Positions 8,207 through 15,817 are shown, numbered from the stretch's first letter. The stretch is 20,971 bases of DNA from Prevotella sp. UBA5387 (GCA_002407775.1 DHOP01000044.1:1-20971); one strand, 5' to 3'. Program-made: numbers and translations. The notes: generated by a model not told the origin, from the letters alone.

Positions 8207-9370
8207 TTATTTCTTATCTCCAAGTGTACTTGCTATACGCTCCAAACCATCTTGCAGCACAGCGCGAGGGCTAGCAAGGTTGATGCGAAAGTATCCTTCA
8301 CCTGTCTTATTACCATACAATGGACCATCGTTGACAAAGACTCTACCCTCTTTCAATAGTTTCTTTGTCACCTGCTTGCTAGTCATGCCAAGCGCACTGA
8401 TGTCCACCCATGCTAGGTATGTACCTTCCAGGCGAAGGACTTTTGATTGTGGCAGATGTTCGGCAAAATATGTCTTGAGCAACTGATAATTACCCCAGAG
8501 GTACTCGTTGAGTTCGTCTATCCATGCCTCGCTTTCGTTATAAGCTGCCTTCAGAGCCACAGGACCAAATGGATTAACATCACAAACCTCATAAATATTG
8601 ACAACCCGATCCACTCGACGGCGCATCTCATTGTCACTGCAAATGATATTGGCTATTTGCAATCCAGCGATATTGAAACTCTTTGTGGGAGAGTTAAGTG
8701 TCACGCTGTTGCTTTGATTCAATGCGTTTACCGAAGCAAAGGGAATGAAAGTGTTTCCCGGCATGACAAGTTCGCAATGAATTTCATCACTTATAACACG
8801 TACATTGTACTTGGCACAAATGGCTCCCATGCGCTCCAACTCATCCTTATGCCATACTCTACCTGCGGGGTTATGAGGATTACAAAGTACAAATGCTGTG
8901 GTTTTCTCGTCTGCACACTTTGCTTCGAAGTCAACAAAGTCAATTTCATACGTATCTTCTTGCCTTACCAATTCATTCTCCAAGATTTCACATCCTTGAT
9001 TTCTGATGGACGAAAAGAAATGGTTATAGACCGGCGTCTGTATCAAAACCTTCTCTCCTGGAAGTGTGATCGCCTTTATGGCACAGCTCAGAGCAGGTAT
9101 CACGCCAGTGGTATAAATGATCCAGTCACGCTGGATGTCCCATTGGTGACGTCTATGGAACCATGAGGTTACAGCCTCATAGTAGTCGTCTTCCACCTTG
9201 GCGTATCCAAAGACACCATGCTCAGCACGATTCAATACAGCCTGCTTGATGGCAGGCGCAGCTTCAAAATCCATGTCTGCCACCCAAAGCGGCAATACGT
9301 CATCGGCTACATAGTCCCATTTAACTGATCCAGTGTGTCGGCGATTGATAATCTTGTCAAATTGACTCAT
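8207..9370 (-). CDS. patB: PLP-dependent C-S lyase, PatB/MalY family
   Basis: This 387-residue fold-type I PLP enzyme probably performs beta-elimination of cystathionine or cysteine S-conjugates to pyruvate, ammonia and a thiol. The N-terminus DVLPLWVADMDF (24-35) is characteristic of the MalY/PatB subgroup. VLCNPHNPAGRVW (161-173) and ISDEIHCEL (193-201) hold the cofactor-binding residues, K230 in SPTKSFNIAGLQ forms the Schiff base, and an arginine in the C-terminal FRINLASPR should bind the substrate carboxylate. The gene follows the DUF3737 gene by 17 bp and is probably co-transcribed with it. Classic aminotransferase activity is a less likely alternative. Confidence 0.92.
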   Translation of the reverse strand: MSQFDKIINRRHTGSVKWDYVADDVLPLWVADMDFEAAPAIKQAVLNRAEHGVFGYAKVEDDYYEAVTSWFHRRHQWDIQRDWIIYTTGVIPALSCAIKAITLPGEKVLIQTPVYNHFFSSIRNQGCEILENELVRQEDTYEIDFVDFEAKCADEKTTAFVLCNPHNPAGRVWHKDELERMGAICAKYNVRVISDEIHCELVMPGNTFIPFASVNALNQSNSVTLNSPTKSFNIAGLQIANIICSDNEMRRRVDRVVNIYEVCDVNPFGPVALKAAYNESEAWIDELNEYLWGNYQLLKTYFAEHLPQSKVLRLEGTYLAWVDISALGMTSKQVTKKLLKEGRVFVNDGPLYGNKTGEGYFRINLASPRAVLQDGLERIASTLGDKK

Positions 9371-9387
9371 GTGAGATCCTCCTATCG

Positions 9388-10233
9388 TTATGTTCTCTCC
9401 ACTATTTCGCAGTCATGTCCTTTAGCAAACTCATCATAAGTTATAGAGCCTACTTTATCCACTACGATACGTCCAGAGATGGGGTTTTTGATATTGGTTA
9501 TTGTGCCACGGATATCTGCATTGATATTGGTGCAATCCTCAAAGATACGATCGCTCTCTACATCAAAAGTACAGTCTTCCAATGTAATGTTATCCATGTA
9601 GCAGAAAGGCTGTTCACCTGAAATATGGCAACGCACTAGCTTGATGTTCTTTGAGTGCCAAGCCATATATTCACCATTCAGATCTGAGTCGTAAACAGTC
9701 ACGTTCTCACATTCCCAAAAAGCATCGCGGGTCACTATCTTTGCATTATGAACTTCTACGTTCTGGCAATATTGGAACATATAAAAACTGTCGCTCCAAA
9801 GCCCATCGACATAGATATTCTTCGAAAACATAAATGGATAAGTGCCTCCGTGAAGTTCCACGTTCTTGAGCTTTAGTCCGTCGACTCTCCAAAATGTTTC
9901 GTCTGCATCTGTAAGCTTCACGTTCTCTAAAGACAGATTATTCATTTCTCGGAAGAACTTTGGACCATCGATCACCGTATCTTTCATGATCATATCGTTG
10001 CTATACCATATTGCAGAGCGACTTGCAGGAGCAAAATAGCAATTAGTAATTACGCTATTATCAACATGCCACCAAGGGTATTTTCCATAAAAACGCGAAT
10101 TATCGCAAGTGATATTCTCACAACATTTAATGCCAGACTCTCCGTCGGCAATCTCAATATTTTCAAGACTTGTGTCCCTAACACCAAATAGAGGGCGCTC
10201 GCCCCCGAACTTTTTATCCTTAATATTCTTCAT
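9388..10233 (-). CDS. DUF3737 family protein, predicted right-handed beta-helix
   Basis: This 281-residue protein without a signal peptide is built of repeating strands of about 20 residues with the pattern 'N(I/V)xLxxCxhxG', for example NLSLENVKLT, GLKLKNVELHGG, NVEVHNAKIV, NVTVYDSDLNGE and NITLEDCTFD. This indicates a pectate-lyase-like beta-helix. Many aromatic residues (YPWWHVDN, FWRVD, AFWEC, MAWHSK) recur at equal positions and could line one face. I recognise it as DUF3737, whose function is unknown. It is first in an operon with a PatB-type C-S lyase, and its own promoter lies 80-120 bp upstream. A carbohydrate-related role is possible from the fold, but no catalytic residues can be named. 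Confidence 0.85.
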   Translation of the reverse strand: MKNIKDKKFGGERPLFGVRDTSLENIEIADGESGIKCCENITCDNSRFYGKYPWWHVDNSVITNCYFAPASRSAIWYSNDMIMKDTVIDGPKFFREMNNLSLENVKLTDADETFWRVDGLKLKNVELHGGTYPFMFSKNIYVDGLWSDSFYMFQYCQNVEVHNAKIVTRDAFWECENVTVYDSDLNGEYMAWHSKNIKLVRCHISGEQPFCYMDNITLEDCTFDVESDRIFEDCTNINADIRGTITNIKNPISGRIVVDKVGSITYDEFAKGHDCEIVERT

Positions 10234-10320
10234 TTTGACTTGATTTCGTCCTGTGCAGTGGGTGTGTTATACCTATTGATGAATACGCTCTTGCACTTTG
10301 AAATATATATTCCTACTATG

Positions 10321-10352
10321 CAAAGATAATACCAAAATGCTGTTATGCCAAG
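10321..10352 (-). promoter_or_regulatory. Promoter of the DUF3737-patB operon
   Basis: On the minus strand CTTG (plus-strand CAAG at 10349-10352) is followed after 20 bp by a perfect TATCTTTG (plus-strand CAAAGATA at 10321-10328). The -33 box differs from TTTG by one base. Transcription would start near 10314, about 80 nt before the DUF3737 ATG. Confidence 0.6.
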
Positions 10353-10449
10353 TAAAAAGTCAATAATTCTGTATTTTTTATAATTTATTCCATCTGTAAA
10401 TAATTTCCTGTTAAAAATAGTTGTAAGTACAATTAATATCCTATTGAAC

Positions 10450-10481
10450 ATTGGTTAATAAAGTAGAAAGTAGTAACTTTG
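10450..10481 (+). promoter_or_regulatory. Promoter of the CoA-disulfide reductase fusion gene
   Basis: ATTG at 10450-10453 (one mismatch to TTTG) is followed after 20 bp by a perfect -7 box, TAACTTTG, at 10474-10481. Transcription would start near 10488, giving a leader of about 115 nt. Confidence 0.6.
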
Positions 10482-10601
10482 CATCGTTTTCCAGTGGAAA
10501 CTGATTTGATTGCAAAATATAGGATAACGCATCAATCATATATGAAAAGAGATTTTTTTTCGAATGAGAAAGCAAAACATTTAACGGATAGTATGTAGAT
10601 T

Positions 10602-13043
10602 ATGAAACATGTGATTATTGGGGGTGTCGCAGGGGGTGCCACAGCCGCCGCAAGAATTAGAAGAGCCGACGAATTGGCAGAAATTATTTTGTTGGAGAAG
10701 GGTAAGTATATTTCTTACGCTAACTGCGGACTTCCTTATTATATTGGTGGAACAATAGCAGAACGCGAAAATCTTTTTGTGCAAACACCCGAATCATTCG
10801 GTCGACGTTTCAATGTAGACGTGCGCGTGGAAAACGAAGCCATGGCTATTGACACTGATGCTAAGACCGTGAAGATCCGCCGTGCCGATGGCAGCGAGTA
10901 CACGGAGAGTTACGATCGTCTTCTTCTGTCTCCTGGTTCAACTGCGTTGCGTCCTCCATTGCCAGGCATAGACCTTCCCGGAATCTTTACCCTTCGTAAT
11001 GTGGAGGATACCGATCGCATCAAGACATACATCACTGGAAATAAAGTTCGTGAAGCGGTTGTTGTGGGTGGAGGTTTCATCGGGCTTGAGATGGCCGAGA
11101 ATTTACACGATGCTGGCGCCCATGTTTCTATCGTGGAGATGAGCGACCAGGTGATGGCTCCTGTTGATTTCTCCATTGCATCTCATGTTCACCGTCACTT
11201 GATGGATAAGGGGGTTGGTCTCCATCTTAGTAAGGGGGTTGACCATTTCGAACAAGAAGGCAATCGTCTTCGTGTGTTCTTCGGTCAAGGCGAAAGTATA
11301 GTCGCTGACATTGTGTTGTTATCTATCGGTGTGAGACCATCCGTAAGTTTGGCTCAAGAAGCAGGAATTGAACTGGGCCAGAAAGGCATTAAGGTAAACA
11401 AGTATCTCGAGACATCTGCCAAGGACGTGTATGCCGTAGGCGATGCCATAGAGTATCCTAGCCCATTGACAGGAATTTCATGGCTCAACTATCTTGCCAA
11501 CCCTGCCAACCGCCAGGGCCGTATCGTAGGCGATAACATGGTCTATGGCAACAAAGAGGAATATGAAGGAGCCATAGGCACTTCAGTTGCAAAAGTATTT
11601 GATATCACTGTAGGCGCTACAGGAATGCCAGCCAAGCAACTGAAGAAACTGATGATACCTTTCAAGAGCTCAACCACTTGGACGGTTGCACATGCCGGAT
11701 ATTACCCAGGCTCGTTCCAAATCACCACAAAACTTACCTTTGATCCAGAAAGCGGAAAACTTTATGGGGGGCAGTGTGTAGGCCATGACGGGGTAGATAA
11801 GCGTATCGATCAATTGTCTTTAATCATCAAACATGGCGGTACGGTCTATGACCTTGTGAAGTTGGAACATGCTTATGCCCCTCCCTTCTCTGCCGCCAAA
11901 GACGCAATAGCCATTGCTGGCTATGCCGCTTGCAACATCATCAATGGTTCTATGCCAGTGATCTATTGGCGAGAACTCCGCGATATGGATCGCAAAGACG
12001 TATTCTTGCTCGACGTTCGTACTGAATCAGAGTTTGCTTTAGGAAATATTGAAGGTGCCGTGAATATCCCGGTAGACGATCTTCGCGACCGCATCAACGA
12101 AGTACCTAAGGACAAGCGCATCGTCATCTATTGTGCGGTTGGACTACGTGGCTACGTAGCTCAGCGCATCCTTTTGGGTCGTGGCTTTGAGAATGTAGTG
12201 AACCTTTCCGGTGGTTACAAATCATACGAGCTTTCCACACAACCCATTGTCAATGCCCCAATGCAAGAAGAGGTTATCGAGACAGATGACTGCAAATGTG
12301 GCGGTGACTACCATATGGAAACATTGAAGCTTGATGCATGCGGACTAAGTTGCCCCGGTCCTATCATGAAATTGAAACAAGCCGTGGACGATATCAACCC
12401 AGGTTGCTGTGTGGAGGTGAAAGCTACAGATGCCGGATTCCCTAGAGACGCAGAGGCTTGGTGTCGTACCACTGGAAATCGTTTGGTGTCAATGACTGAC
12501 GAGAATGGCTATCACACGGTAGTCATCGAGAAAGGTCAGGTTGATCCCAATGCCGTTGCTAAGCCATTGATTGGTGGCAACAAGACGCTCATCATGTTTA
12601 GTGACGACCTAGATCGTGCCATTGCTACATTCGTGCTGGCCAACGGAGCCGCCGCCACTGGCAAAAAAGTGTCGATATTCTTTACTTTCTGGGGATTGAA
12701 CGTCCTAAAGAAAGAACATAAACCAAAGGTAGAGAAAGACTTCTTCGGTCGCATGTTCTCATGGATGTTACCATCCAACTCGCTGAAGCTAAAACTCTCT
12801 CGCATGAGTATGTTCGGCATTGGTGATCGGATGATGCGTTACATCATGCGTAGGAAAAACATTGATTCACTCGAATCCTTGCGCCAGCAGGCTCTTGATA
12901 ACGGTGTGGAGTTCATTGCCTGTCAGATGACCATGGACATGATGGGAATCAAAAAGGATGAGTTATTGGATGGTGTGACCGTTGGCGGTGTCGCTACCTA
13001 TATGGAGAGAGCTGACCAAGCCAACGTGAACCTTTTCATCTAA
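10602..13043 (+). CDS. CoA-disulfide reductase fused to rhodanese, TusA and DsrE-like domains
   Basis: This 813-residue cytoplasmic sulfur-transfer protein has four parts. Residues 1-450 are a FAD- and NAD(P)H-dependent CoA-disulfide/persulfide reductase: FAD loop IIGGVAGGATAA, redox C42 in SYANCGLPYYIGG, NAD loop VVVGGGFIGLEMAE near 153-166, and FAD-binding YAVGDA at 277-282. Residues about 455-548 are a rhodanese domain with catalytic C511 (YCAVGLRGY). Residues about 573-643 are TusA-like with C584 in GLSCPGP and a nearby C580. Residues about 655-813 are a DsrE/DsrF-like domain with C774 in FIACQMTMDMMG. A CKCGG motif (564-568) lies in the linker before TusA. All candidate sulfur-carrying cysteines are present. 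Known relatives reduce CoA persulfide or polysulfide; the exact substrate here is inferred. It is a single gene with its own promoter and terminator. Confidence 0.93.
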   Translation: MKHVIIGGVAGGATAAARIRRADELAEIILLEKGKYISYANCGLPYYIGGTIAERENLFVQTPESFGRRFNVDVRVENEAMAIDTDAKTVKIRRADGSEYTESYDRLLLSPGSTALRPPLPGIDLPGIFTLRNVEDTDRIKTYITGNKVREAVVVGGGFIGLEMAENLHDAGAHVSIVEMSDQVMAPVDFSIASHVHRHLMDKGVGLHLSKGVDHFEQEGNRLRVFFGQGESIVADIVLLSIGVRPSVSLAQEAGIELGQKGIKVNKYLETSAKDVYAVGDAIEYPSPLTGISWLNYLANPANRQGRIVGDNMVYGNKEEYEGAIGTSVAKVFDITVGATGMPAKQLKKLMIPFKSSTTWTVAHAGYYPGSFQITTKLTFDPESGKLYGGQCVGHDGVDKRIDQLSLIIKHGGTVYDLVKLEHAYAPPFSAAKDAIAIAGYAACNIINGSMPVIYWRELRDMDRKDVFLLDVRTESEFALGNIEGAVNIPVDDLRDRINEVPKDKRIVIYCAVGLRGYVAQRILLGRGFENVVNLSGGYKSYELSTQPIVNAPMQEEVIETDDCKCGGDYHMETLKLDACGLSCPGPIMKLKQAVDDINPGCCVEVKATDAGFPRDAEAWCRTTGNRLVSMTDENGYHTVVIEKGQVDPNAVAKPLIGGNKTLIMFSDDLDRAIATFVLANGAAATGKKVSIFFTFWGLNVLKKEHKPKVEKDFFGRMFSWMLPSNSLKLKLSRMSMFGIGDRMMRYIMRRKNIDSLESLRQQALDNGVEFIACQMTMDMMGIKKDELLDGVTVGGVATYMERADQANVNLFI

Positions 13044-13087
13044 GAAGACTTTAGAGAAGAAGTTCGATAGTCCTCATAATGTTTTTT

Positions 13088-13128
13088 AGCCATTGGCTCA
13101 AGTATTGATCTTGAACCAATGGCTTTTT
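13088..13128 (+). terminator. Intrinsic terminator of the CoA-disulfide reductase fusion gene
   Basis: AGCCATTGG, one mismatch, TCAAG (13088-13102) pairs with CTTGA, one mismatch, CCAATGGCT (13110-13124) around a 7-nt loop. Five T residues (13124-13128) overlap the end of the stem. It lies 44 bp after the stop codon. Confidence 0.85.
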
Positions 13129-13230
13129 CAATGGCATAATAAAGCACTCGATCCTGATTTTCAGAGCAATTGCTTTGCAAAACAAAGTCGACAAGCACCG
13201 TAGAGGTATCAACGAAGCAATAACGCGCTA

Positions 13231-13316
13231 GTAATTCAAATTGAAACACGATGTGATTCAATTTGATTCAGCGCGTGTTTCAATTTGTTTTACCTCATGA
13301 ATCAATTTGAATCACA
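13231..13316. repeat. Four palindromic repeats at exact 22-bp spacing
   Basis: Four 20-bp elements begin at 13231, 13253, 13275 and 13297. Their shared core CAAWTTG starts at 13237, 13259, 13281 and 13303, each 22 bp from the last. The majority sequence GTGATTCAATTTGAATCAC is itself a palindrome apart from its central base. Copies two and four match each other as inverted repeats at 17 of 18 positions. The flank of copy one (13237-13250) is a perfect 14-base inverted match to 13274-13287. The 22-bp period is about two helical turns, so all four sites face the same side of the DNA. It could be an operator array, a replication-type iteron set, or a remnant of a mobile element; the sequence alone cannot decide. 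Confidence 0.75.
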
Positions 13317-13555
13317 AATGGAAAGTTACCTAACTACAACGAGGTTTAGTTCATATATTAAAGTGAGATACAATAATCGAATTCATAATAACTTTCATCG
13401 ATGCCGAAGTTTCTTTGCCAATGATGTTAATTACTTTACAAACATAAGAATAAATAACATGAGTTCGACGAATTTATAATGATTCCTTTCGTCAAACCGT
13501 TCGACAACTATTTCTAATATTCAACAGCGTTAAACATTGTTATAATCTTTGGAGT

Positions 13556-13569
13556 GTAACCTGGGTTAC
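13556..13569. promoter_or_regulatory. Perfect palindrome, possible Crp/Fnr-type operator
   Basis: GTAACC-TG-GGTTAC is a perfect inverted repeat. With one flanking base it reads TGTAA-N6-TTACG, similar in layout to Crp/Fnr-family sites (TGTGA-N6-TCACA in the E. coli CRP case). Its centre is about 43 bp before the likely transcription start near 13606, where class II activators bind, and it stands where a -33 box is missing. The protein that binds it is not known. Confidence 0.5.
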
Positions 13570-13591
13570 GGTTTATGGATGACGGGAGAGA

Positions 13592-13599
13592 TATCTTTG
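13592..13599 (+). promoter_or_regulatory. -7 promoter element of the DUF6448-ferredoxin-KASIII unit
   Basis: TATCTTTG matches the Bacteroidota -7 consensus exactly. No TTTG-like -33 box is present 19-21 bp upstream; the space is taken by the palindrome at 13556-13569, which suggests dependence on an activator. The leader of about 135 nt contains a 7-bp inverted repeat AAATCAA/TTGATTT (13636-13655) and a GATGC/GCATC pair (13663-13684). Confidence 0.55.
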
Positions 13600-13740
13600 T
13601 CGTAAATATGTTGAATAAGCAAATAATTATCAGGAAAATCAAATTACGTTGATTTACGACACGATGCACAACGTAACGCGCATCATTACGAGAATATTAC
13701 AAACATTCAAAATATTAATAAATCATTAAACACAATAAAG

Positions 13741-14382
13741 ATGAAAAAACAAGAAATGGTAGTTGTTATGGACAACTCAACAAGAAATCAAGGAAAAGGA
13801 TGGAAGAAAGTTTACCTATTCATGGTAATGATTTTATTAGCGCTTGCACCGAATACGGCCTTTGCACACTGTGATACGATGGAAGGTCCTTTGGTTAAAG
13901 ATGCCCAGAAAGCAATACAAGAAAATAATGTAAACATCGTATTGAAATGGGTTCCTGAAACCGATGAAGCTGAAATCAAAGATGCTTTCAATCAGACAAT
14001 GAAAGTACGAGTTTTAAGTCCAGAGGCTCAAAAACTCGCCGACAAATCATTTTTTGAAACACTCGTTCGCATTCACCGTGCAGGAGAAGGTGTTCCCTTC
14101 ACTGGCGTTAAACCTGTAGGCACGCCTATTGATCCCAAGATTGCAGCAGCCGACAAAGCTATTGCCACGGGCAACCTGACACCGGTGAAAGCACTGGTAC
14201 CCCAAAAAGACCGTGCCGAGTTGACTGAGCGTTTCAACAAGGCTATTGCATTAAGGAATTTCAATGTCAATGATGTGAAAGCTGGACGAGAGTACATCGA
14301 AGCCTATGTAAAGTTCTTCAAATTTGCTGAAGGCGAAGAGGATCACGAAGGTGGACATGGTGGACACGGTGCCGTACACTAA
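13741..14382 (+). CDS. DUF6448 family exported protein with His-rich tail
   Basis: This 213-residue protein of unknown function resembles the family now called DUF6448. An N-terminal segment of about 22 charged residues precedes a hydrophobic stretch (VYLFMVMILLALAP) and a probable signal peptidase site after NTAFA (38-42). The mature protein would begin HCDTMEGP with histidine first. Residues 43-200 are helical and contain two similar halves: DAQKAIQENNVNIVLKWVPE and ADKAIATGNLTPVKALVPQK share the layout 'A-x-x-A-I-x-x-x-N-(6-8)-V-P'. The motif FFETLVRIHRAGEGVPFTG lies between them. The C-terminus has EEDHEGGHGGHGAVH, a likely metal-binding tail. An alternative start at codon 10 would still keep the signal. 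It is first in a probable operon with a ferredoxin 96 bp downstream. Confidence 0.8.
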   Translation: MKKQEMVVVMDNSTRNQGKGWKKVYLFMVMILLALAPNTAFAHCDTMEGPLVKDAQKAIQENNVNIVLKWVPETDEAEIKDAFNQTMKVRVLSPEAQKLADKSFFETLVRIHRAGEGVPFTGVKPVGTPIDPKIAAADKAIATGNLTPVKALVPQKDRAELTERFNKAIALRNFNVNDVKAGREYIEAYVKFFKFAEGEEDHEGGHGGHGAVH

Positions 14383-14478
14383 GTGCTGTTTCATCAAAAT
14401 GTTTTGCATCAATAGAAGTCGCATAAAACTGAGAAAAAAAGTTGAATCTAAAAGGATAATCATTAAAAATCAAAGAAG

Positions 14479-14670
14479 ATGGATATTAAGAAAGTATGGA
14501 TAGAAGATGGCTGCATTGCTTGTGGCGCATGTGAAGCGGCTTGTCCAGATGTGTTCAGAGTTGAAGATATCGCTTATGTCAATGAAGGAGTGGATTATCC
14601 ACAATTCACAGACCAGATTAGGGAAGCAGCAGACGGTTGCCCCGTTGAAGTGATCAAGTTTTCTGAATAA
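14479..14670 (+). CDS. Single-cluster ferredoxin [4Fe-4S] (or [3Fe-4S])
   Basis: This small electron carrier of 63 residues has cysteines C12, C15 and C18 (GCIACGAC), C22 (ACP) and C54 (GCPVEV). C12, C15, C18 and C54 would bind one cluster in the usual CxxCxxC...CP pattern, while C22 is an extra cysteine and may form a disulfide or stay free. Its acidic character (VEDIAYVNEGVDYPQ) is typical of ferredoxins. It sits after the DUF6448 gene with AAGAAG just before the ATG, and is followed by a hairpin. Its redox partner is not evident; the neighbouring ketoacyl-ACP synthase does not itself need electrons. Confidence 0.92.
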   Translation: MDIKKVWIEDGCIACGACEAACPDVFRVEDIAYVNEGVDYPQFTDQIREAADGCPVEVIKFSE

Positions 14671-14682
14671 TAAACAGATTGT

Positions 14683-14713
14683 GAGACGAGTCCGTTAAAC
14701 CGGTACTCGTTTC
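14683..14713 (+). terminator. Possible terminator hairpin after the ferredoxin gene
   Basis: GAGACGAGT (14683-14691) can pair with ACTCGTTTC (14705-14713), nine pairs including one G-U, around a 13-nt loop. Only a weak T tract follows (CATTTGAT), so it may reduce rather than stop transcription into the next gene. Confidence 0.45.
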
Positions 14714-14733
14714 ATTTGATAAAAACAAAAGTG

Positions 14734-15817
14734 ATGAAAGATACTTTTTATTCCATTATTACTGGATCTGGGCGATATATTCCAACACAGGTCATTAAAA
14801 ATAAGAAATTCCTGAAGAACGAATTTTACAATTCAAATGGTGAAAAAATCCCCAAAACGAATGAAGAAATCGTTGCTAAACTACAGAATATTACAGAAAT
14901 AGAAGAAAGAAGATATGTTACCGACAGCCAGAAAGCTTCAGACATTGCCTTTTTAGCTGCTGAAGAAGCATTGGAATCGAACGGAACAAACAAGGAAGAA
15001 CTAGACTATATCATTGTTGCACAGAACTTTGGCGATATACGCCACAACAACCTCAAATCAACCTATTGTCCCAGTATTGCTGCTAAGGTAAAACATAAAC
15101 TTGAAATTGTCAATCCATATTGTGTAGCTTACGATATTACATTTGGGTGCCCAGGGTGGATTCAGGCCTTGATTCAGGCTGATTATTACATTCGTTCCGG
15201 TGAAGCTAAAAAAGATTCTAGTCATCGGTACCGAAACCCTTTCACGCATTTCCGACCCTCATGATATCGATAGTATGATTTATTCGGATGGAGCAGGTGC
15301 GGTCATCGTGGAAGCAACAAAAAGCGAAAAGCCTGTTGGTGTTCTTACACATTTAACCCGTTCGGACACGTTAAAACATTTCCATTTACTTCATATGGAT
15401 AAATCGTACAATCCAAATTATCCAGATGATACCTTATTTCTAAAGATGAATGGACGTAAACTATATGAATATGCACTTAAAAATGTACCACAATTAGTCA
15501 AAGATTGTGTTGACAAAGCAGGTCTTACAATTGGAGATATTAAAGAAGTACTTATTCATCAAGCAAATGCCAAAATGGACGAAGCTATCCTTGAACGTGT
15601 ATTCAAGCTTTATGGAAAAAAAAAGATGCCTAAAGATATTATGCCAATGACCATTTACAGACTAGGAAACAATTCCGTTGCGACCATTCCCATTTTGTAC
15701 GACATAGTTGTAAAAGGAGAGATGGAAGGGCAAGAGCTTAACTCGGGTGACAATATTATTCTCACATCGGTAGGTGCAGGTACGAATATTAGTGCGATCA
15801 TCTACAAAATGCCCTGA
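14734..15817 (+). pseudogene. 3-oxoacyl-ACP synthase III family gene with a frameshift in an A6 run
   Basis: The two frames together make a 360-residue thiolase-fold enzyme of the FabH (KASIII) family, which condenses acyl-CoA with malonyl-ACP. The first frame (14734 to a stop at 15264) carries the catalytic cysteine C139 in DITFGCPGW. The second carries the catalytic histidine in LIHQANAKM and the asparagine in RLGNNSVATIPI. The frame breaks in six A residues at 15208-15213. With five, GEAKK would run straight into ILVIGTETLSR as the family requires. The first part alone lacks His and Asn and cannot be active. Cause: true mutation, sequencing or assembly error at a homopolymer, or transcriptional slippage losing one A. 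ATG 14734 was chosen over an upstream TTG. The base composition is more AT-rich than in the neighbouring large genes. Family is certain, product role unknown. Confidence 0.85.

Larger units (their letters stand above)
10234..10601. other. Divergent intergenic region with two promoters
   Basis: This 368-bp AT-rich spacer between the DUF3737 gene (-) and the CoA-disulfide reductase gene (+) holds one promoter for each direction (listed separately). The stretch between them, about 10353-10449, is very AT-rich with no clear structure. The 120-nt leader of the rightward transcript shows no recognisable riboswitch. Confidence 0.6.
13044..13740. other. Long intergenic region with repeats and regulatory sites
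   Basis: This 697-bp stretch has no convincing gene. In order it holds the terminator of the upstream gene (13088-13128), an AGCAATTGCT palindrome (13165-13174), a four-copy palindromic repeat array (13231-13316), a GACGAA/TTCGTC inverted repeat (13467-13493), a GTAACC/GGTTAC palindrome (13556-13569), a -7 promoter box (13592-13599) and a leader with two possible hairpins. A 73-residue frame on the minus strand (13040-13261) runs through the terminator and the first repeat and is not accepted as a gene. Confidence 0.6.

Noticed and set aside
8447..9166. 239-residue plus-strand frame opposite patB
   Set aside because: It is an antisense shadow of patB, whose minus-strand product has complete PLP-enzyme motifs; the plus-strand translation has none.
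10230..10451. 73-residue minus-strand frame upstream of DUF3737
   Set aside because: It contains the DUF3737 promoter and reads through AT-rich spacer; no domain or start signal.
13040..13261. 73-residue frame on the minus strand (ending ...MAKKHYEDYRTSSLKSS)
   Set aside because: It runs through the terminator hairpin of the upstream gene and into the first palindromic repeat, has no promoter or ribosome-binding site, and I do not recognise it.
13231..13316. CRISPR array
   Set aside because: The period is 22 bp with degenerate palindromic units and 2-3 bp linkers, leaving no room for spacers; no cas genes are near.
13285..13479. 64-residue plus-strand frame in the same gap
   Set aside because: It starts inside the repeat array and has a low-complexity Asn/Phe/Tyr-rich translation expected from AT-rich DNA.
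15208..15214. AAAAAAG as a programmed -1 frameshift site like dnaX
   Set aside because: The downstream frame is reached by a +1 shift, and no stimulatory hairpin or upstream Shine-Dalgarno was seen.
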